Notes: generated by a model from the sequence alone, not told the origin. 64,000 bases of DNA from Streptomyces sp. NBC_01476 (GCF_036227265.1 NZ_CP109446.1:6341001-6405000), one strand, 5' to 3'; shown: positions 42,876-51,899, numbered from the stretch's first letter. Numbers and translations: made by a program.

Positions 42876-44822
42876 GTGGCAGCGCTGACCCGGCTGACCC
42901 GTATCAACGGACCCCGTGACCTCGACCGACTCGGCCAGCCCGAGCTGCTGGAGCTGGCCGGCGAGATCCGGTCCTTCCTCGTCGACGCGGTGTCCAAGAC
43001 CGGCGGGCACCTCGGCCCCAACCTCGGGGTGGTCGAACTGACCATCGCACTGCACCGGGTGTTCCACTCGCCGAAGGACCGCATCCTCTTCGACACCGGG
43101 CACCAGGCGTACGTCCACAAGCTGCTGACCGGCCGCCAGGACTTCGGCCGGCTGAAGAGCAAGGGCGGCCTGTCCGGCTACCCCTCGCGCGCCGAGTCCG
43201 AGCACGACGTGATCGAGAACAGCCACGCCTCCACCGTGCTGGGCTGGGCCGACGGCCTGGCCAAGGCGAACGAACTGCTCGGCCGCGACGACCACGTCGC
43301 CGCCGTGATCGGCGACGGCGCGCTCACCGGCGGCATGGCCTGGGAGGCGCTGAACAACATCGCCGCCGCCAAGGACCGCCCGCTGGTCATCGTCGTCAAC
43401 GACAACGAGTGGTCGTACTCCCCGACCATCGGCGGCCTGGCCAACCACCTCGCCACCCTGCGCACCACCGACGGCTACGAGCAGTTCCTCGCCCGCACCC
43501 GCGAGGTGCTGGAGCGCACCCCGCTGATCGGCCGGCCGCTCTACGAGACGCTGCACGGCGCCAAGAAGGGCCTGAAGGACTTCATCACCCCGCAGGGCAT
43601 GTTCGAGGATCTGGGGCTGAAGTACGTCGGCCCGATCGACGGCCACGACATCGAGGCGGTCGAGTCCGCGCTGGAGCGCGCCAAGCGGTTCCGCGGCCCG
43701 GTCATCGTGCACTGCATCACCGAGAAGGGCCGCGGCTACCGCCCCGCCGAGCGCGACGAGACCGACCGCTTCCACGGCATCGGCCCGATCCACCCCGACA
43801 CCGGCCTGCCCATCGCGGCGGCCGGCGCCGACTGGACCTCGGTCTTCGGCGACGAGATGCTCGAACTCGGCAAGGAGCGCGGCGACATCGTCGCCATCAC
43901 CGCCGCCATGCTGCACCCGGTGGGCCTCACCAAGTTCGCCGCCGCCTTCCCCGACCGGGTCTACGACGTCGGTATCGCAGAGCAGCACGCCGCGACCTCC
44001 GCGGCGGGGCTGGCCACCGGTGGCCTGCACCCGGTGGTCGCGGTCTACGCGACCTTCCTCAACCGGGCCTTCGACCAGGTGCTGATGGATGTCGCGCTGC
44101 ACAAGTGCGGCGTCACCTTCGTGCTCGACCGCGCCGGGGTCACCGGCAGCGACGGCGCCTCGCACAACGGCATGTGGGACATGTCGATCCTGCAGGTGGT
44201 GCCCGGCCTGCGGATCGCCGCCCCGCGCGACGCCGACCAGGTGCGTGCCCAGCTCCGCGAGGCGGTGGCGGTCGCCGACGCGCCGACCGTGGTGCGCTAC
44301 TCGAAGGGCGCCGTCGGCCCCGCGGTCGCCGCGGTCGGCCGGATCGGCGGCATGGACCTGCTGCGTGCCCCCGCGGACGGCGCCGAGCGCCCCGACGTCC
44401 TGCTGGTGTCGGTCGGCGCGCTCGCCCCGATGTGCCTGGAGATCGCCGGGCTGCTGGACGCCCAGGGCATCACCAGCACCGTGGTCGACCCGCGCTGGGT
44501 CAAGCCGGTCGACCCGGAGCTGCCCGGGCTCGCCGCGCGGCACCGCGTGGTGGTCACCGTCGAGGACAACGGCCGGGTCGGCGGCGTCGGTTCCACCATC
44601 GCCCAGGCGCTGCGCGACGCGGACGTGGACGTGCCGCTGCGGGACTTCGGCATCCCGCAGGAGTTCCTCGGGCACGGCTCCCGCAAGGACGTGATGGCCG
44701 GTATCGGTCTGACCGCCCCGGACATCGCCCGCCAGGTGACCGGTCTGGTCGCCACCATCGGCGGCCGGTTCGCCGACGAGGCCGAGGCGCCCGAGACCGC
44801 CGGCGAGAGCGCCCGCGACTGA
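42876..44822 (+). CDS. dxs: 1-deoxy-D-xylulose-5-phosphate synthase
   Basis: Thiamine-diphosphate enzyme condensing pyruvate and glyceraldehyde 3-phosphate, the first step of the MEP isoprenoid pathway. The 648-aa sequence has the substrate histidine in DTGHQAYVHKLLTG near residue 70, the ThDP motif GDGALTGG...NDN near 150-180, and the transketolase pyrimidine-domain segment VGIAEQHAATSAAG near 368. The GTG start follows AGAGGAGG. It is monocistronic and closed by a small hairpin. Its DXP product can also feed thiamine and pyridoxal synthesis. Confidence 0.96.
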   Translation: MAALTRLTRINGPRDLDRLGQPELLELAGEIRSFLVDAVSKTGGHLGPNLGVVELTIALHRVFHSPKDRILFDTGHQAYVHKLLTGRQDFGRLKSKGGLSGYPSRAESEHDVIENSHASTVLGWADGLAKANELLGRDDHVAAVIGDGALTGGMAWEALNNIAAAKDRPLVIVVNDNEWSYSPTIGGLANHLATLRTTDGYEQFLARTREVLERTPLIGRPLYETLHGAKKGLKDFITPQGMFEDLGLKYVGPIDGHDIEAVESALERAKRFRGPVIVHCITEKGRGYRPAERDETDRFHGIGPIHPDTGLPIAAAGADWTSVFGDEMLELGKERGDIVAITAAMLHPVGLTKFAAAFPDRVYDVGIAEQHAATSAAGLATGGLHPVVAVYATFLNRAFDQVLMDVALHKCGVTFVLDRAGVTGSDGASHNGMWDMSILQVVPGLRIAAPRDADQVRAQLREAVAVADAPTVVRYSKGAVGPAVAAVGRIGGMDLLRAPADGAERPDVLLVSVGALAPMCLEIAGLLDAQGITSTVVDPRWVKPVDPELPGLAARHRVVVTVEDNGRVGGVGSTIAQALRDADVDVPLRDFGIPQEFLGHGSRKDVMAGIGLTAPDIARQVTGLVATIGGRFADEAEAPETAGESARD

Positions 44823-44844
44823 GCGAGCGTCGCCCGGGCCGGGC

Positions 44845-44862
44845 GAGGGCCTGCCGGCCCTC
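44845..44862 (+). terminator. dxs terminator
   Basis: GAGGGCC-TGCC-GGCCCTC, a 7-bp perfect stem 22 bases after the dxs stop. Confidence 0.5.
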
Positions 44863-45000
44863 CAGACCCCTCTCCCGGCCCGTGACGGCGTGCTCCTGGC
44901 CCTCATGGGCCGGCAGGTGGGGGCCCGGCTTCGTGGAACCGCCGTGACCGGTGGTAGAAATGCGCGGAGAGCTGTGCGGGATGATCGAGGTGGCGTAGTC

Positions 45001-45993
45001 ATGACGGAGTCCAAGGGACCCGACAAGCAGGACAGTACGGCGGTCCCTGGCAAGAAGAAGCGCGGCAGCCGGATAAGGCGCCTGCGGCCCTACGCGTTCG
45101 CCGTGGTGACGATGGCCGTGGTGTTCGGTATCTCCGCGGTGATCGGCGCGCACGTCCGCGCGGGCAAGCAGGAGAAGGTCAGCGGACCGGCGAACGCGGT
45201 CGGTCCCGCGGTGGTGCCCACCGGGCCGGCCGACTCCGCGTCGCCCACCGCCACCCCGGCCGGCCCCAAGCTCGATGTGCCGGTGCACCCGTCGGTCCCG
45301 GTCACCGTGACCATCTACGAGGACCTGCGCAGCCCGGAGTCGAAGGCGTTCGCCGACACGTACCGGCCGGTCCTCGACCAGCTGCTGAGCACCGGTCAGA
45401 TGCAGCTGCACTACCGGCTGGTCACCGCCTCCGACAAGAAGTACGGCGGCACCGGCTCACTGGACGCGGCCAACGCGGCGGCGTGCGCGCAGGACCAGGG
45501 GCGGTTCCCCGAGTTCGTCGACGCCCTCTTCGCGTACCAGCCCGACCCGCAGTCCGGCACGCTCTCCCAGGAGAGCTTCCTGAAGCGGACGGCGGAGCGG
45601 GCCGGCAAGATCACGATGGGCAAGTTCGAGCCCTGCGTGGAGGAGGCCGACCACCTCGGCTGGGTGAAGAAGTCGCAGAGCCAGTACGCGGCCTCCGGAC
45701 TCGGCGCGGTGCCGGTGGTGCAGATCGACGACACCACGATCAAGAACGTGGCGCACGACCTGACCCCGGGCAAGCTGCACTCGAAGGTGCTGGCCGAGGC
45801 GAAGCGCGTGATCGCGCTGGAGAAGGCGGCCGCCGACGCGTCGGCGAGCGCGACGCCCTCCGCCTCACCGAGCGCGACGCCCCGCCGGACGCCGAGCGGT
45901 ACGCCCTCGGACACGCCGAGCGACTCCTCCACGGACACGCCGACCGATTCCGCCACCGGGACTCCCACGGACGGGTTCACGGCCACCGGCTGA
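45001..45993 (+). CDS. Membrane-anchored DsbA-fold protein without a CXXC motif
   Basis: A 330-aa protein: basic cytoplasmic tail, one membrane span near residues 31-50, a Pro/Ala linker, a thioredoxin/DsbA-like domain (about 95-270), and an S/T/P/D-rich tail. The DsbA-like helix is recognisable, but where the redox CXXC should follow VTIYEDL the sequence reads RSPESKAF, so both cysteines are replaced by Ser. The cis-proline region GAVPVVQIDD is kept. It probably binds extracytoplasmic proteins without doing disulfide chemistry. Two isolated cysteines (AAACAQD, EPCVEE) remain. The ATG at 45001 has GAGGTG upstream. Confidence 0.82.
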   Translation: MTESKGPDKQDSTAVPGKKKRGSRIRRLRPYAFAVVTMAVVFGISAVIGAHVRAGKQEKVSGPANAVGPAVVPTGPADSASPTATPAGPKLDVPVHPSVPVTVTIYEDLRSPESKAFADTYRPVLDQLLSTGQMQLHYRLVTASDKKYGGTGSLDAANAAACAQDQGRFPEFVDALFAYQPDPQSGTLSQESFLKRTAERAGKITMGKFEPCVEEADHLGWVKKSQSQYAASGLGAVPVVQIDDTTIKNVAHDLTPGKLHSKVLAEAKRVIALEKAAADASASATPSASPSATPRRTPSGTPSDTPSDSSTDTPTDSATGTPTDGFTATG

Positions 45994-46033
45994 CACCGCG
46001 TCGATCCACCGCCGGGCGCGGCCCGGCGGCGGA

Positions 46034-46076
46034 CATGGGTGTGGGCCCGGCGCGGTGCGCCGGGCCCACACCCATG
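46034..46076. terminator. Bidirectional terminator, perfect 20-bp stem
   Basis: Left arm 46034-46053 (CATGGGTGTGGGCC...) pairs without mismatch with the right arm 46057-46076 around a GGT loop, between the convergent DsbA-like and fadB genes. It is among the strongest hairpins in the window. Confidence 0.85.
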
Positions 46077-46090
46077 GGGGATCGGGGGAA

Positions 46091-48214
46091 CTACGCCGGG
46101 ACGCTCGCCACGCCCGGCTCCAGGAACCGCTTGCCGTTCACCCGCTCGGAGATGCCCTCACGGTCCAGGTACGGCGTGATGCCGCCCAGGTGGAAGGGCC
46201 AGCCGGCGCCGGTGATCAGGCACAGGTCGATGTCCTGGGCCTCGGCGACGACACCCTCGTCCAGCATCAGACCGATCTCCTGGGCGACCGCTTCGAGCAC
46301 CCGGGTCCGCACCTGGTCCTCCGTCAGCACGGTGTCACCCTGCTGCAGCAGCGCCGCGACCTCGGGGTCCAGCTCGGGCTTCCCCGACTCGTAGACGTAG
46401 AAGCCGCGCTTGCCCGCCTTGACCACGGCCGCGAGGTTCGGCGACACGGTGAAGCGGTCGGGGAAGGCCGCGTGCAGCGTCTCCGAGACGTGCAGGCCGA
46501 TCGCCGGGCCGACCAGCTCCAGCAGCACCAGCGGTGACATCGGCAGCCCCAGCGGCTCGATCGCCTTCTCGGCGACCGGCACCGGGGTGCCCTCGTCGAT
46601 GACGGTCTGGATCTCGCCCATGAAGCGGGTCAGGATGCGGTTGACCACGAACGCCGGGGCGTCCTTCACCAGCACCGCGGTCTTCTTCAGCTTCCTGGCG
46701 ACCGCGAACGCGGTGGCCAGCGACGCGTCGTCGGTGGTCTCGCCGCGGCCGATCTCCAGCAGCGGGAGCACCGCCACCGGGTTGAAGAAGTGGAAGCCGA
46801 CGACCCGCTCCGGGTGCTCCAGCTTCGCGGCCATCTCGGAGACCGACAGCGAGGAGGTGTTGGTGGCCAGGATCGTGTCCGGCCGCACCACCGCCTCCAG
46901 CTCCGCGAAGACCTGCTGCTTGACGCCCAGCTCCTCGAAGACCGCCTCGATCACGAAGTCCGCGTCACCGAACGCGGTGGCCTTGTCGAGGTGACCGGTG
47001 ACCAGGGCCTTGAGCCGGTTGGCCTTGTCCTGGCCGAGGCGGCCCCTGGCAAGCAGCTTGTCGATCTCACCGTGGACGTACCCGACGCCCTTGTCGATGC
47101 GCTCCTGGTCGATGTCGGTCAGCACCACCGGCACTTCCAGCCGGCGGGCGAAGAGCAGCGCCAGCTGCGAGGCCATCAGACCCGCGCCCACCACGCCGAC
47201 CTTCGACACCGGGCGGGCCAGCGCCTTGTCCGGCGCGCCGGCCGGGCGCTTGCCGCGCCGCTGCACCAGGTTGAACGCGTAGATGCCGCTGCGCAGTTCG
47301 CCGCCCATGATGAGGTCGGCCAGCGCGGTGTCCTCGGCGTCGAAGCCGTGCCGCAGGTCGCCGTTCTTCGCCGCGGCGATGATCTCCAGCGCGCGGTAGG
47401 CGGCCGGGGCCGCGCCGTGCACCTTGCTGTCGGCGATGGCCCGGCCGCGCGCGACCGCCTGCTCCCATGCCTCGCCGCGGTCCACCTCAGGGCGGATCAC
47501 CTCAAGCTCGCCCTTGAGCACGGCCGCGGTCCAGGCCAGCGACTGCTCCAGGAAGTCCGCTGCCTCGAAGAGGGCGTCGGCGATGCCGAGTTCGCGTACC
47601 TGGGCGCCCTTGAGCTGGCGGTTCTGGTTGAGCGAGTTCTCGATGATGACGGTGACCGCGCGGTCGGCGCCGATCAGGTTCGGCAGCAGGGTGCAGCCGC
47701 CCCAGCCGGGCACCAGACCGAGGAAGACCTCGGGCAGCGAGAAGGCCGGCACCGAGGCGGAGACGGTGCGGTACGAGCAGTGCAGGCCGATCTCGACGCC
47801 GCCGCCCATCGCGGCGCCGTTGTAGTACGCGAAGGTCGGCACGGCCAGCGACTGGAGCCGCTTGAAGACGTCGTGGCCGCCCTTGCCGATGGCCAGCGCG
47901 TCCTCGTGGCTCTTGAGCAGCTCCACGCCCTTGAGGTCGGCGCCGACCGCGAAGATGAACGGCTTGCCGGTGATGCCGACGCCGGTGATGGCGCCGTCCG
48001 CGGCCTCCTTGTGCACCTGGTCGATGGCGGCGTCGAGGTTCGCCAGCGACTGGGGGCCGAAGGTGGTCGGCTTGGTGTGGTCCAGGCCGTTGTCCAGGGT
48101 GATCAGCGCGAACCGGCCCGCGCCCGGCAGGTCCAGGTGCCGTACCTGGGCCTGGGTGACGACCTCGCCGGGAAACAGCTCGGCCGCGCTCTTCAGCAGT
48201 TCAGCGGTGCTCAC
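46091..48214 (-). CDS. fadB: Fatty-acid oxidation complex alpha subunit (enoyl-CoA hydratase/3-hydroxyacyl-CoA dehydrogenase)
   Basis: A 707-aa bifunctional beta-oxidation enzyme. The N-terminal crotonase half has the oxyanion-hole segments FAVGADLKG and AAMGGGVEIGLHC. The dehydrogenase half starts at VGVVGAGLMASQLAL near residue 328 and carries VVGFHFFNPVAVLPLLEI. The GTG at 48214 overlaps the fadA stop, so both subunits are translated together. Together with FadA it runs the hydration, oxidation and thiolysis steps, supplying acetyl-CoA. Confidence 0.95.
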   Translation of the reverse strand: MSTAELLKSAAELFPGEVVTQAQVRHLDLPGAGRFALITLDNGLDHTKPTTFGPQSLANLDAAIDQVHKEAADGAITGVGITGKPFIFAVGADLKGVELLKSHEDALAIGKGGHDVFKRLQSLAVPTFAYYNGAAMGGGVEIGLHCSYRTVSASVPAFSLPEVFLGLVPGWGGCTLLPNLIGADRAVTVIIENSLNQNRQLKGAQVRELGIADALFEAADFLEQSLAWTAAVLKGELEVIRPEVDRGEAWEQAVARGRAIADSKVHGAAPAAYRALEIIAAAKNGDLRHGFDAEDTALADLIMGGELRSGIYAFNLVQRRGKRPAGAPDKALARPVSKVGVVGAGLMASQLALLFARRLEVPVVLTDIDQERIDKGVGYVHGEIDKLLARGRLGQDKANRLKALVTGHLDKATAFGDADFVIEAVFEELGVKQQVFAELEAVVRPDTILATNTSSLSVSEMAAKLEHPERVVGFHFFNPVAVLPLLEIGRGETTDDASLATAFAVARKLKKTAVLVKDAPAFVVNRILTRFMGEIQTVIDEGTPVPVAEKAIEPLGLPMSPLVLLELVGPAIGLHVSETLHAAFPDRFTVSPNLAAVVKAGKRGFYVYESGKPELDPEVAALLQQGDTVLTEDQVRTRVLEAVAQEIGLMLDEGVVAEAQDIDLCLITGAGWPFHLGGITPYLDREGISERVNGKRFLEPGVASVPA

Positions 48215-49431
48215 TTGGTGCCTCCGTCGAAGTGCGGGTTCTCCCAGACGACCGTGCCGCCCATGCCGAAGCCGACGCACATGGTGGTGATGCCGTAGCG
48301 GACGTGCGGCTGCTCCTCGAACTGCCGGGCCAGCTGCGTCATCAGCCGCACCCCGGAGGAGGCCAGCGGGTGGCCGTAGGCGATGGCGCCGCCGTACTGG
48401 TTGACCCGCGGGTCGTCGTCGGCGATGCCGTAGTGGTCCAGCAGCGACAGCACCTGGACGGCGAACGCCTCGTTCACCTCCAGCAGGCCGATGTCATCCA
48501 TCGTCAGCCCGGCCTTGGCGAGGGCCTTCTCGGTGGCCGGGATCGGGCCGATGCCCATCACCTCCGGCTCGACGCCCGCGAAGGCGTACGACACCAGGCG
48601 CATCCTGACCGGCAGGCCCAGCTCCTCGGCGACGTCCTCGGCGGCCAGCAGCGAGGCGGTGGCGCCGTCGTTGAGGCCGGCCGCGTTGCCCGCGGTGACC
48701 CGGCCGTGCGGGCGGAACGGGGTCTTCAGTCCGGCCAGCTGCTCCAGGGTGGTGCCCGGGCGCATCGGCTCGTCGGCGGTGGCCAGGCCCCAGCCGGTCT
48801 CCCCTGCCTCCGGGGTGGTGCGGCGGATCGCGATCGGCACCAGGTCCTGCTGGATCCGGCCGTTCGCGTACGCCTTCGCGGCCTTCTCCTGGCTGCGCAC
48901 GGCGAACTCGTCGGAGCGCTGCTTGGTCAGCTGCGGGAAGCGGTCGTGCAGGTTCTCCGCGGTCATGCCCATGAACATCGCGGACTCGTCGACCAGCTTC
49001 TCGGAGACGAACCGCGGGTTCGGGTCGACGCCCTCGCCCATCGGGTGCCGGCCCATGTGCTCGACGCCGCCCGCGACCACCACGTCGTACGCGCCGAAGG
49101 CGATGCCGCCGGCCGTGGTGGTCACCGCGGTCATCGCGCCCGCGCACATCCGGTCGATGGAGAAGCCGGGCACCGTGGTGGGCAGCCCGGCGAGGATGCC
49201 CGCGGTACGTCCCAGGGTCAGCCCCTGGTCGCCGATCTGCGTGGTGGCGGCGACCGCGACCTCGTCGATACGGGCCGGGTCGAGATCCGGGTTGCGGCGC
49301 AGCAGCTCCCGGATGCACTTGATCACCAGATCGTCGGCCCGGGTCTCGTGGTACATGCCCTTCGGGCCCGCTTTTCCGAACGGGGTGCGGACGCCGTCGA
49401 CGAAGACGACATCCCTCACGTTACGAGGCAC
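48211..49431 (-). CDS. fadA: Acetyl-CoA acyltransferase (3-ketoacyl-CoA thiolase)
   Basis: A 406-aa thiolase, the beta subunit of the fatty-acid oxidation complex. The nucleophilic cysteine is in DRMCAGAMTAV near residue 95, with the conserved VNEAFAV, GGAIAYGHPLASSG and the second catalytic cysteine in MCVGFGMGG near the end. The GTG at 49431 follows GGGAGAG. It is the first gene of the fadAB operon and overlaps fadB by 4 bases. The leader is AT-rich (CTTTTATGTG on the plus strand), marking the promoter. Confidence 0.95.
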   Translation of the reverse strand: MPRNVRDVVFVDGVRTPFGKAGPKGMYHETRADDLVIKCIRELLRRNPDLDPARIDEVAVAATTQIGDQGLTLGRTAGILAGLPTTVPGFSIDRMCAGAMTAVTTTAGGIAFGAYDVVVAGGVEHMGRHPMGEGVDPNPRFVSEKLVDESAMFMGMTAENLHDRFPQLTKQRSDEFAVRSQEKAAKAYANGRIQQDLVPIAIRRTTPEAGETGWGLATADEPMRPGTTLEQLAGLKTPFRPHGRVTAGNAAGLNDGATASLLAAEDVAEELGLPVRMRLVSYAFAGVEPEVMGIGPIPATEKALAKAGLTMDDIGLLEVNEAFAVQVLSLLDHYGIADDDPRVNQYGGAIAYGHPLASSGVRLMTQLARQFEEQPHVRYGITTMCVGFGMGGTVVWENPHFDGGTK

Positions 49432-49565
49432 GATGGCTCTCCCTCTTTTATGTGTTCGCTCGTCTCCGGCGCTTCGACCCGGTGCCGGCGTCCGCGTGCC
49501 CGCTCACCGGCGAACCGCCGGGCGCGGGCGTCCGCCGGGAAGCGAGCGCGGGTCCGGAGGCCATG

Positions 49566-49579
49566 CTACTCGTCGGTAA
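49566..49579. promoter_or_regulatory. Near-palindrome CTAC-N6-GTAA upstream of fadA
   Basis: CTAC-TCGTCG-GTAA lies about 135 bp upstream of fadA and just beyond the end of the rnd gene. Acyl-CoA-responsive TetR-type repressors use sites of this general kind, but I cannot assign one. Related half-sites (GGTTACC, GGTTACT) occur at 49630-49650. Confidence 0.3.
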
Positions 49580-49633
49580 CCGAGGCGCACAGCCCCACTC
49601 GCGGAAGCGGCGCAGGTCACATCAGAAGGTAGG

Positions 49634-50887
49634 TTACCCGGGGTTACTCGGAGCCGGGCGGGCGGCCAGCGCGGCGGGGAGCAGGGGCGTGATCAAGGTG
49701 GTCTGCCAGTGCCGGGCGCCCAGCGCGGTGAGGGTGGAGGCGATGACCTCGGGGGAGAGGTCGGAGGGCGGCGCCCAGCACAGCCGCCGGATGGTGTCCG
49801 GCGAGACCAGGTTCTCCTGCGGGAGGTTCAGCTCCTCGGCGAGGGCCGAGACGGCGGCCCGGGCCGCGGAGAGCCGGGCCGCGGCGGCCGGGTCCTTGTC
49901 GGCCCAGGCGCGCGGCGGCGGGGGACCGGTGTACGCGGCGGCCGGCTGCGGCAGTTCCCGCTCGGGCAGCGCCCTGGCCCGGTCGATCGCGGCCTGCCAC
50001 TGCTCCAGCTGGCGGCGGCCCATCCGGTGGCCGAAGCCGGGCAGCGCGGCGAGCGCGTGCACATTCGGCGGGTTCTCCAGCGCGGCGGTGACGATCGCCG
50101 CGTCGGTCAGCACCCGGCCCGGCGACACGTCCCGCTCCCGGGCGGTGCGGTCCCTGGCCAGCCACAGCTCACGCACCACGCCGATCTGCCGCCGGCGCCG
50201 CACCTTGTGCATCCCGGAGGTACGCCGCCAGGGGTCGACCCGGGGCGCGGGCGGCGGGGCCGCGGCGATGGCCGCGAACTCCTCCAGCGCCCACTCCAGC
50301 TTGCCCTGGGTGCGCAGCTCCTCCTCCAGCGCGTCCCGCAGATCGACCAGCAGCTCGACGTCGAGCGCGGCGTACCGCAGCCACGGGTCGGGCAGCGGGC
50401 GGGTCGACCAGTCGACCGCGGAGTGCCCCTTCTCCAGGGCGAAGCCGAGCACATTCTCCACCATGGCGCCCAGGCCGACCCGGGCGAAGCCGGCCAGCCG
50501 GCCGGCCAGTTCGGTGTCGAAGAGCACGCTGGGGCGCATGCCCAGCTCGTCCAGGCACGGCAGGTCCTGGGTGGCGGCGTGCAGCACCCACTCGGTGTCG
50601 GCCAGGGCGTCGCCCAGCGCGGACAGGTCGGGGCATCCGACGGGGTCGATCAGCGCGGTCCCCGCTCCGGTGCGGCGCAGTTGGACCAGATAGGCCCGCT
50701 GCCCGTAGCGGTAGCCGGACGCGCGCTCGGCATCGACGGCGACCGGACCGGAGCCCGCGGCGAAGGCCGCGACAACACTTTCGAGCGCCTCCGGGCTGGC
50801 GGTCACCGGCGGGATGCCCTCGCGCGGATCCAGCAGCGGGACCGGCGCCGCGGTTGTCTGGGTTGCGGTCTCTCTCGCGTCGGTCAC
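49634..50887 (-). CDS. rnd: Ribonuclease D-like 3'-5' exonuclease with HRDC domain
   Basis: A 417-aa DEDD-family exoribonuclease. The catalytic acids appear in VAVDAERASGYRY (DxE) near residue 52, DTELAGRL near 125 and YAALDVELLVDL near 175. An HRDC nucleic-acid-binding domain follows (about 220-300). The role is 3' trimming of stable RNAs such as tRNA. The GTG at 50887 lacks a ribosome site, but TACCCT lies six bases upstream of it, the spacing of a -10 box for a leaderless mRNA. Confidence 0.92.
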   Translation of the reverse strand: MTDARETATQTTAAPVPLLDPREGIPPVTASPEALESVVAAFAAGSGPVAVDAERASGYRYGQRAYLVQLRRTGAGTALIDPVGCPDLSALGDALADTEWVLHAATQDLPCLDELGMRPSVLFDTELAGRLAGFARVGLGAMVENVLGFALEKGHSAVDWSTRPLPDPWLRYAALDVELLVDLRDALEEELRTQGKLEWALEEFAAIAAAPPPAPRVDPWRRTSGMHKVRRRRQIGVVRELWLARDRTARERDVSPGRVLTDAAIVTAALENPPNVHALAALPGFGHRMGRRQLEQWQAAIDRARALPERELPQPAAAYTGPPPPRAWADKDPAAAARLSAARAAVSALAEELNLPQENLVSPDTIRRLCWAPPSDLSPEVIASTLTALGARHWQTTLITPLLPAALAARPAPSNPG

Positions 50888-50915
50888 CTGTCAAGGGTAG
50901 CCGGGTAGGGCCTGA

Positions 50916-50954
50916 CCGATGGTTCTACGCCGCGACGCCGCGTAGAACCATCGG
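50916..50954. terminator. 15-bp hairpin between rnd and whiI
   Basis: CCGATGGTTCTACGC (50916-50930) pairs perfectly with GCGTAGAACCATCGG (50940-50954). It lies downstream of whiI and just upstream of the rnd start, so it probably ends whiI transcription before the rnd promoter. Confidence 0.6.
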
Positions 50955-50991
50955 CCACACCTCCGGACGGGGGCCGCCGGCGCATGCGGAA

Positions 50992-51023
50992 CGCCCGCCG
51001 GCGGAACGTTCCGCCGACGGGCG
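50992..51023. terminator. Second hairpin downstream of whiI
   Basis: CGCCCGCCGGCGGAAC is followed at once by GTTCCGCCGACGGGCG, complementary at 15 of 16 positions. A tight stem centred on AACGTT, placed 142 bases after the whiI stop. With the 50916 hairpin it makes a double terminator. Confidence 0.55.
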
Positions 51024-51164
51024 TGGGCCGGCCCCGGGGACCGGTGGGCCGCGGGGGTGCCGGCGGGTGCCGGTGTACCGGGGACCGGTGCGTACGGGCG
51101 GGGCGGGTGCGTATCGGAGGCCGGTGGGCCCGCGGCCCGGCGGGCGCCAGGGGCTTTCGCGCCT

Positions 51165-51830
51165 TCAGTGGATGATGCCGGTACGCAGGGCCACCGCCAC
51201 CATGCCGGCCCGGTCGCCGGTGCCCAGCTTGCGGGCGATCCGGGCCAGGTGGCTCTTGACGGTCAGCGCGGACAGGCCCATGGACACGCCGATCGCCTTG
51301 TTGGACTGGCCCTCCGCGACCAGCCGGAGCACCTCGACCTCGCGGCCGGAGAGCTCCCGGTAACCGCCCGGGTGACCGGGCGCCCCCGGCGGGCGGCGCT
51401 GCATACGGGCCGCGGTGGCGCCCAGCGGGGCGAGACCTGGTCGGCCGGCCAGCGAGCCGGGGCTGTTGCGGGTGCCGGTCACGACGTAACCCTTGACGCC
51501 GCCGGCCAGTGCGTTGCGCACCGCGCCGATGTCGTCGGCGGCGGAGAGCGCGAGGCCGTTGGGCCAGCCCGCGGCGCGGGTCTCGGCCAGCAGAGTCAGG
51601 CCGGAGCCGTCGGGCAGATGGACGTCGGCGACGCAGATGTCGCGGGGATTACCGACCCGGGGCCTGGCCTCGGCGATGGACGAGGCCTCGATCACGTCAC
51701 GGACCCCGAGCGCCCACAGGTGCCGGGTGACAGTGGAGCGGACGCGGGGGTCGGCCACGACGACCATGGCCGTCGGCTTGCTGGGACGGTAGGCGACCAG
51801 GCTCGTGGGCTGCTCGAGAAGAACGGACAC
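51165..51830 (-). CDS. whiI: WhiI-type orphan response regulator (sporulation)
   Basis: A 221-aa NarL/LuxR-type regulator needed in Streptomyces for late aerial-hypha septation and spore maturation. The N-terminal receiver-like domain is atypical: the usual Asp-Asp pair is Ala-Asp (VVVADPRV) and the switch Thr is Ser (LALSAAD), while an Asp (VADVHLPDG) and the Lys (GVKGY) remain, so phosphorylation control is doubtful. The C-terminal LuxR HTH has LSGREVEVLRLVAEGQSNKAIG. The GTG at 51830 has AGGAGG upstream. No histidine kinase gene is adjacent. Expression is probably from the sigma-WhiG-type promoter at 51872-51899. Confidence 0.94.
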   Translation of the reverse strand: MSVLLEQPTSLVAYRPSKPTAMVVVADPRVRSTVTRHLWALGVRDVIEASSIAEARPRVGNPRDICVADVHLPDGSGLTLLAETRAAGWPNGLALSAADDIGAVRNALAGGVKGYVVTGTRNSPGSLAGRPGLAPLGATAARMQRRPPGAPGHPGGYRELSGREVEVLRLVAEGQSNKAIGVSMGLSALTVKSHLARIARKLGTGDRAGMVAVALRTGIIH

Positions 51831-51871
51831 CGGGCCTCCTGTGGCAAAGGGGACTGAAACGGTCACAGTCT

Positions 51872-51899
51872 CCTTCGGCAGCAATTGCTCCGGCCTTTA
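51872..51899 (-). promoter_or_regulatory. Sigma-WhiG-type promoter of whiI
   Basis: On the minus strand TAAA (51899-51896), a 16-bp spacer and GCCGAAGG (51879-51872) fit the WhiG/FliA-class consensus TAAA-N15/16-GCCGATAA, with the first five bases of the -10 exact. whiI is an established WhiG target in S. coelicolor. The predicted start leaves a leader of about 35 nt. Confidence 0.75.

Noticed and set aside
42384..45053. Minus-strand open frame of about 890 codons opposite xylH and dxs
   Set aside because: Antisense shadow of dxs, whose ThDP motifs are unmistakable.
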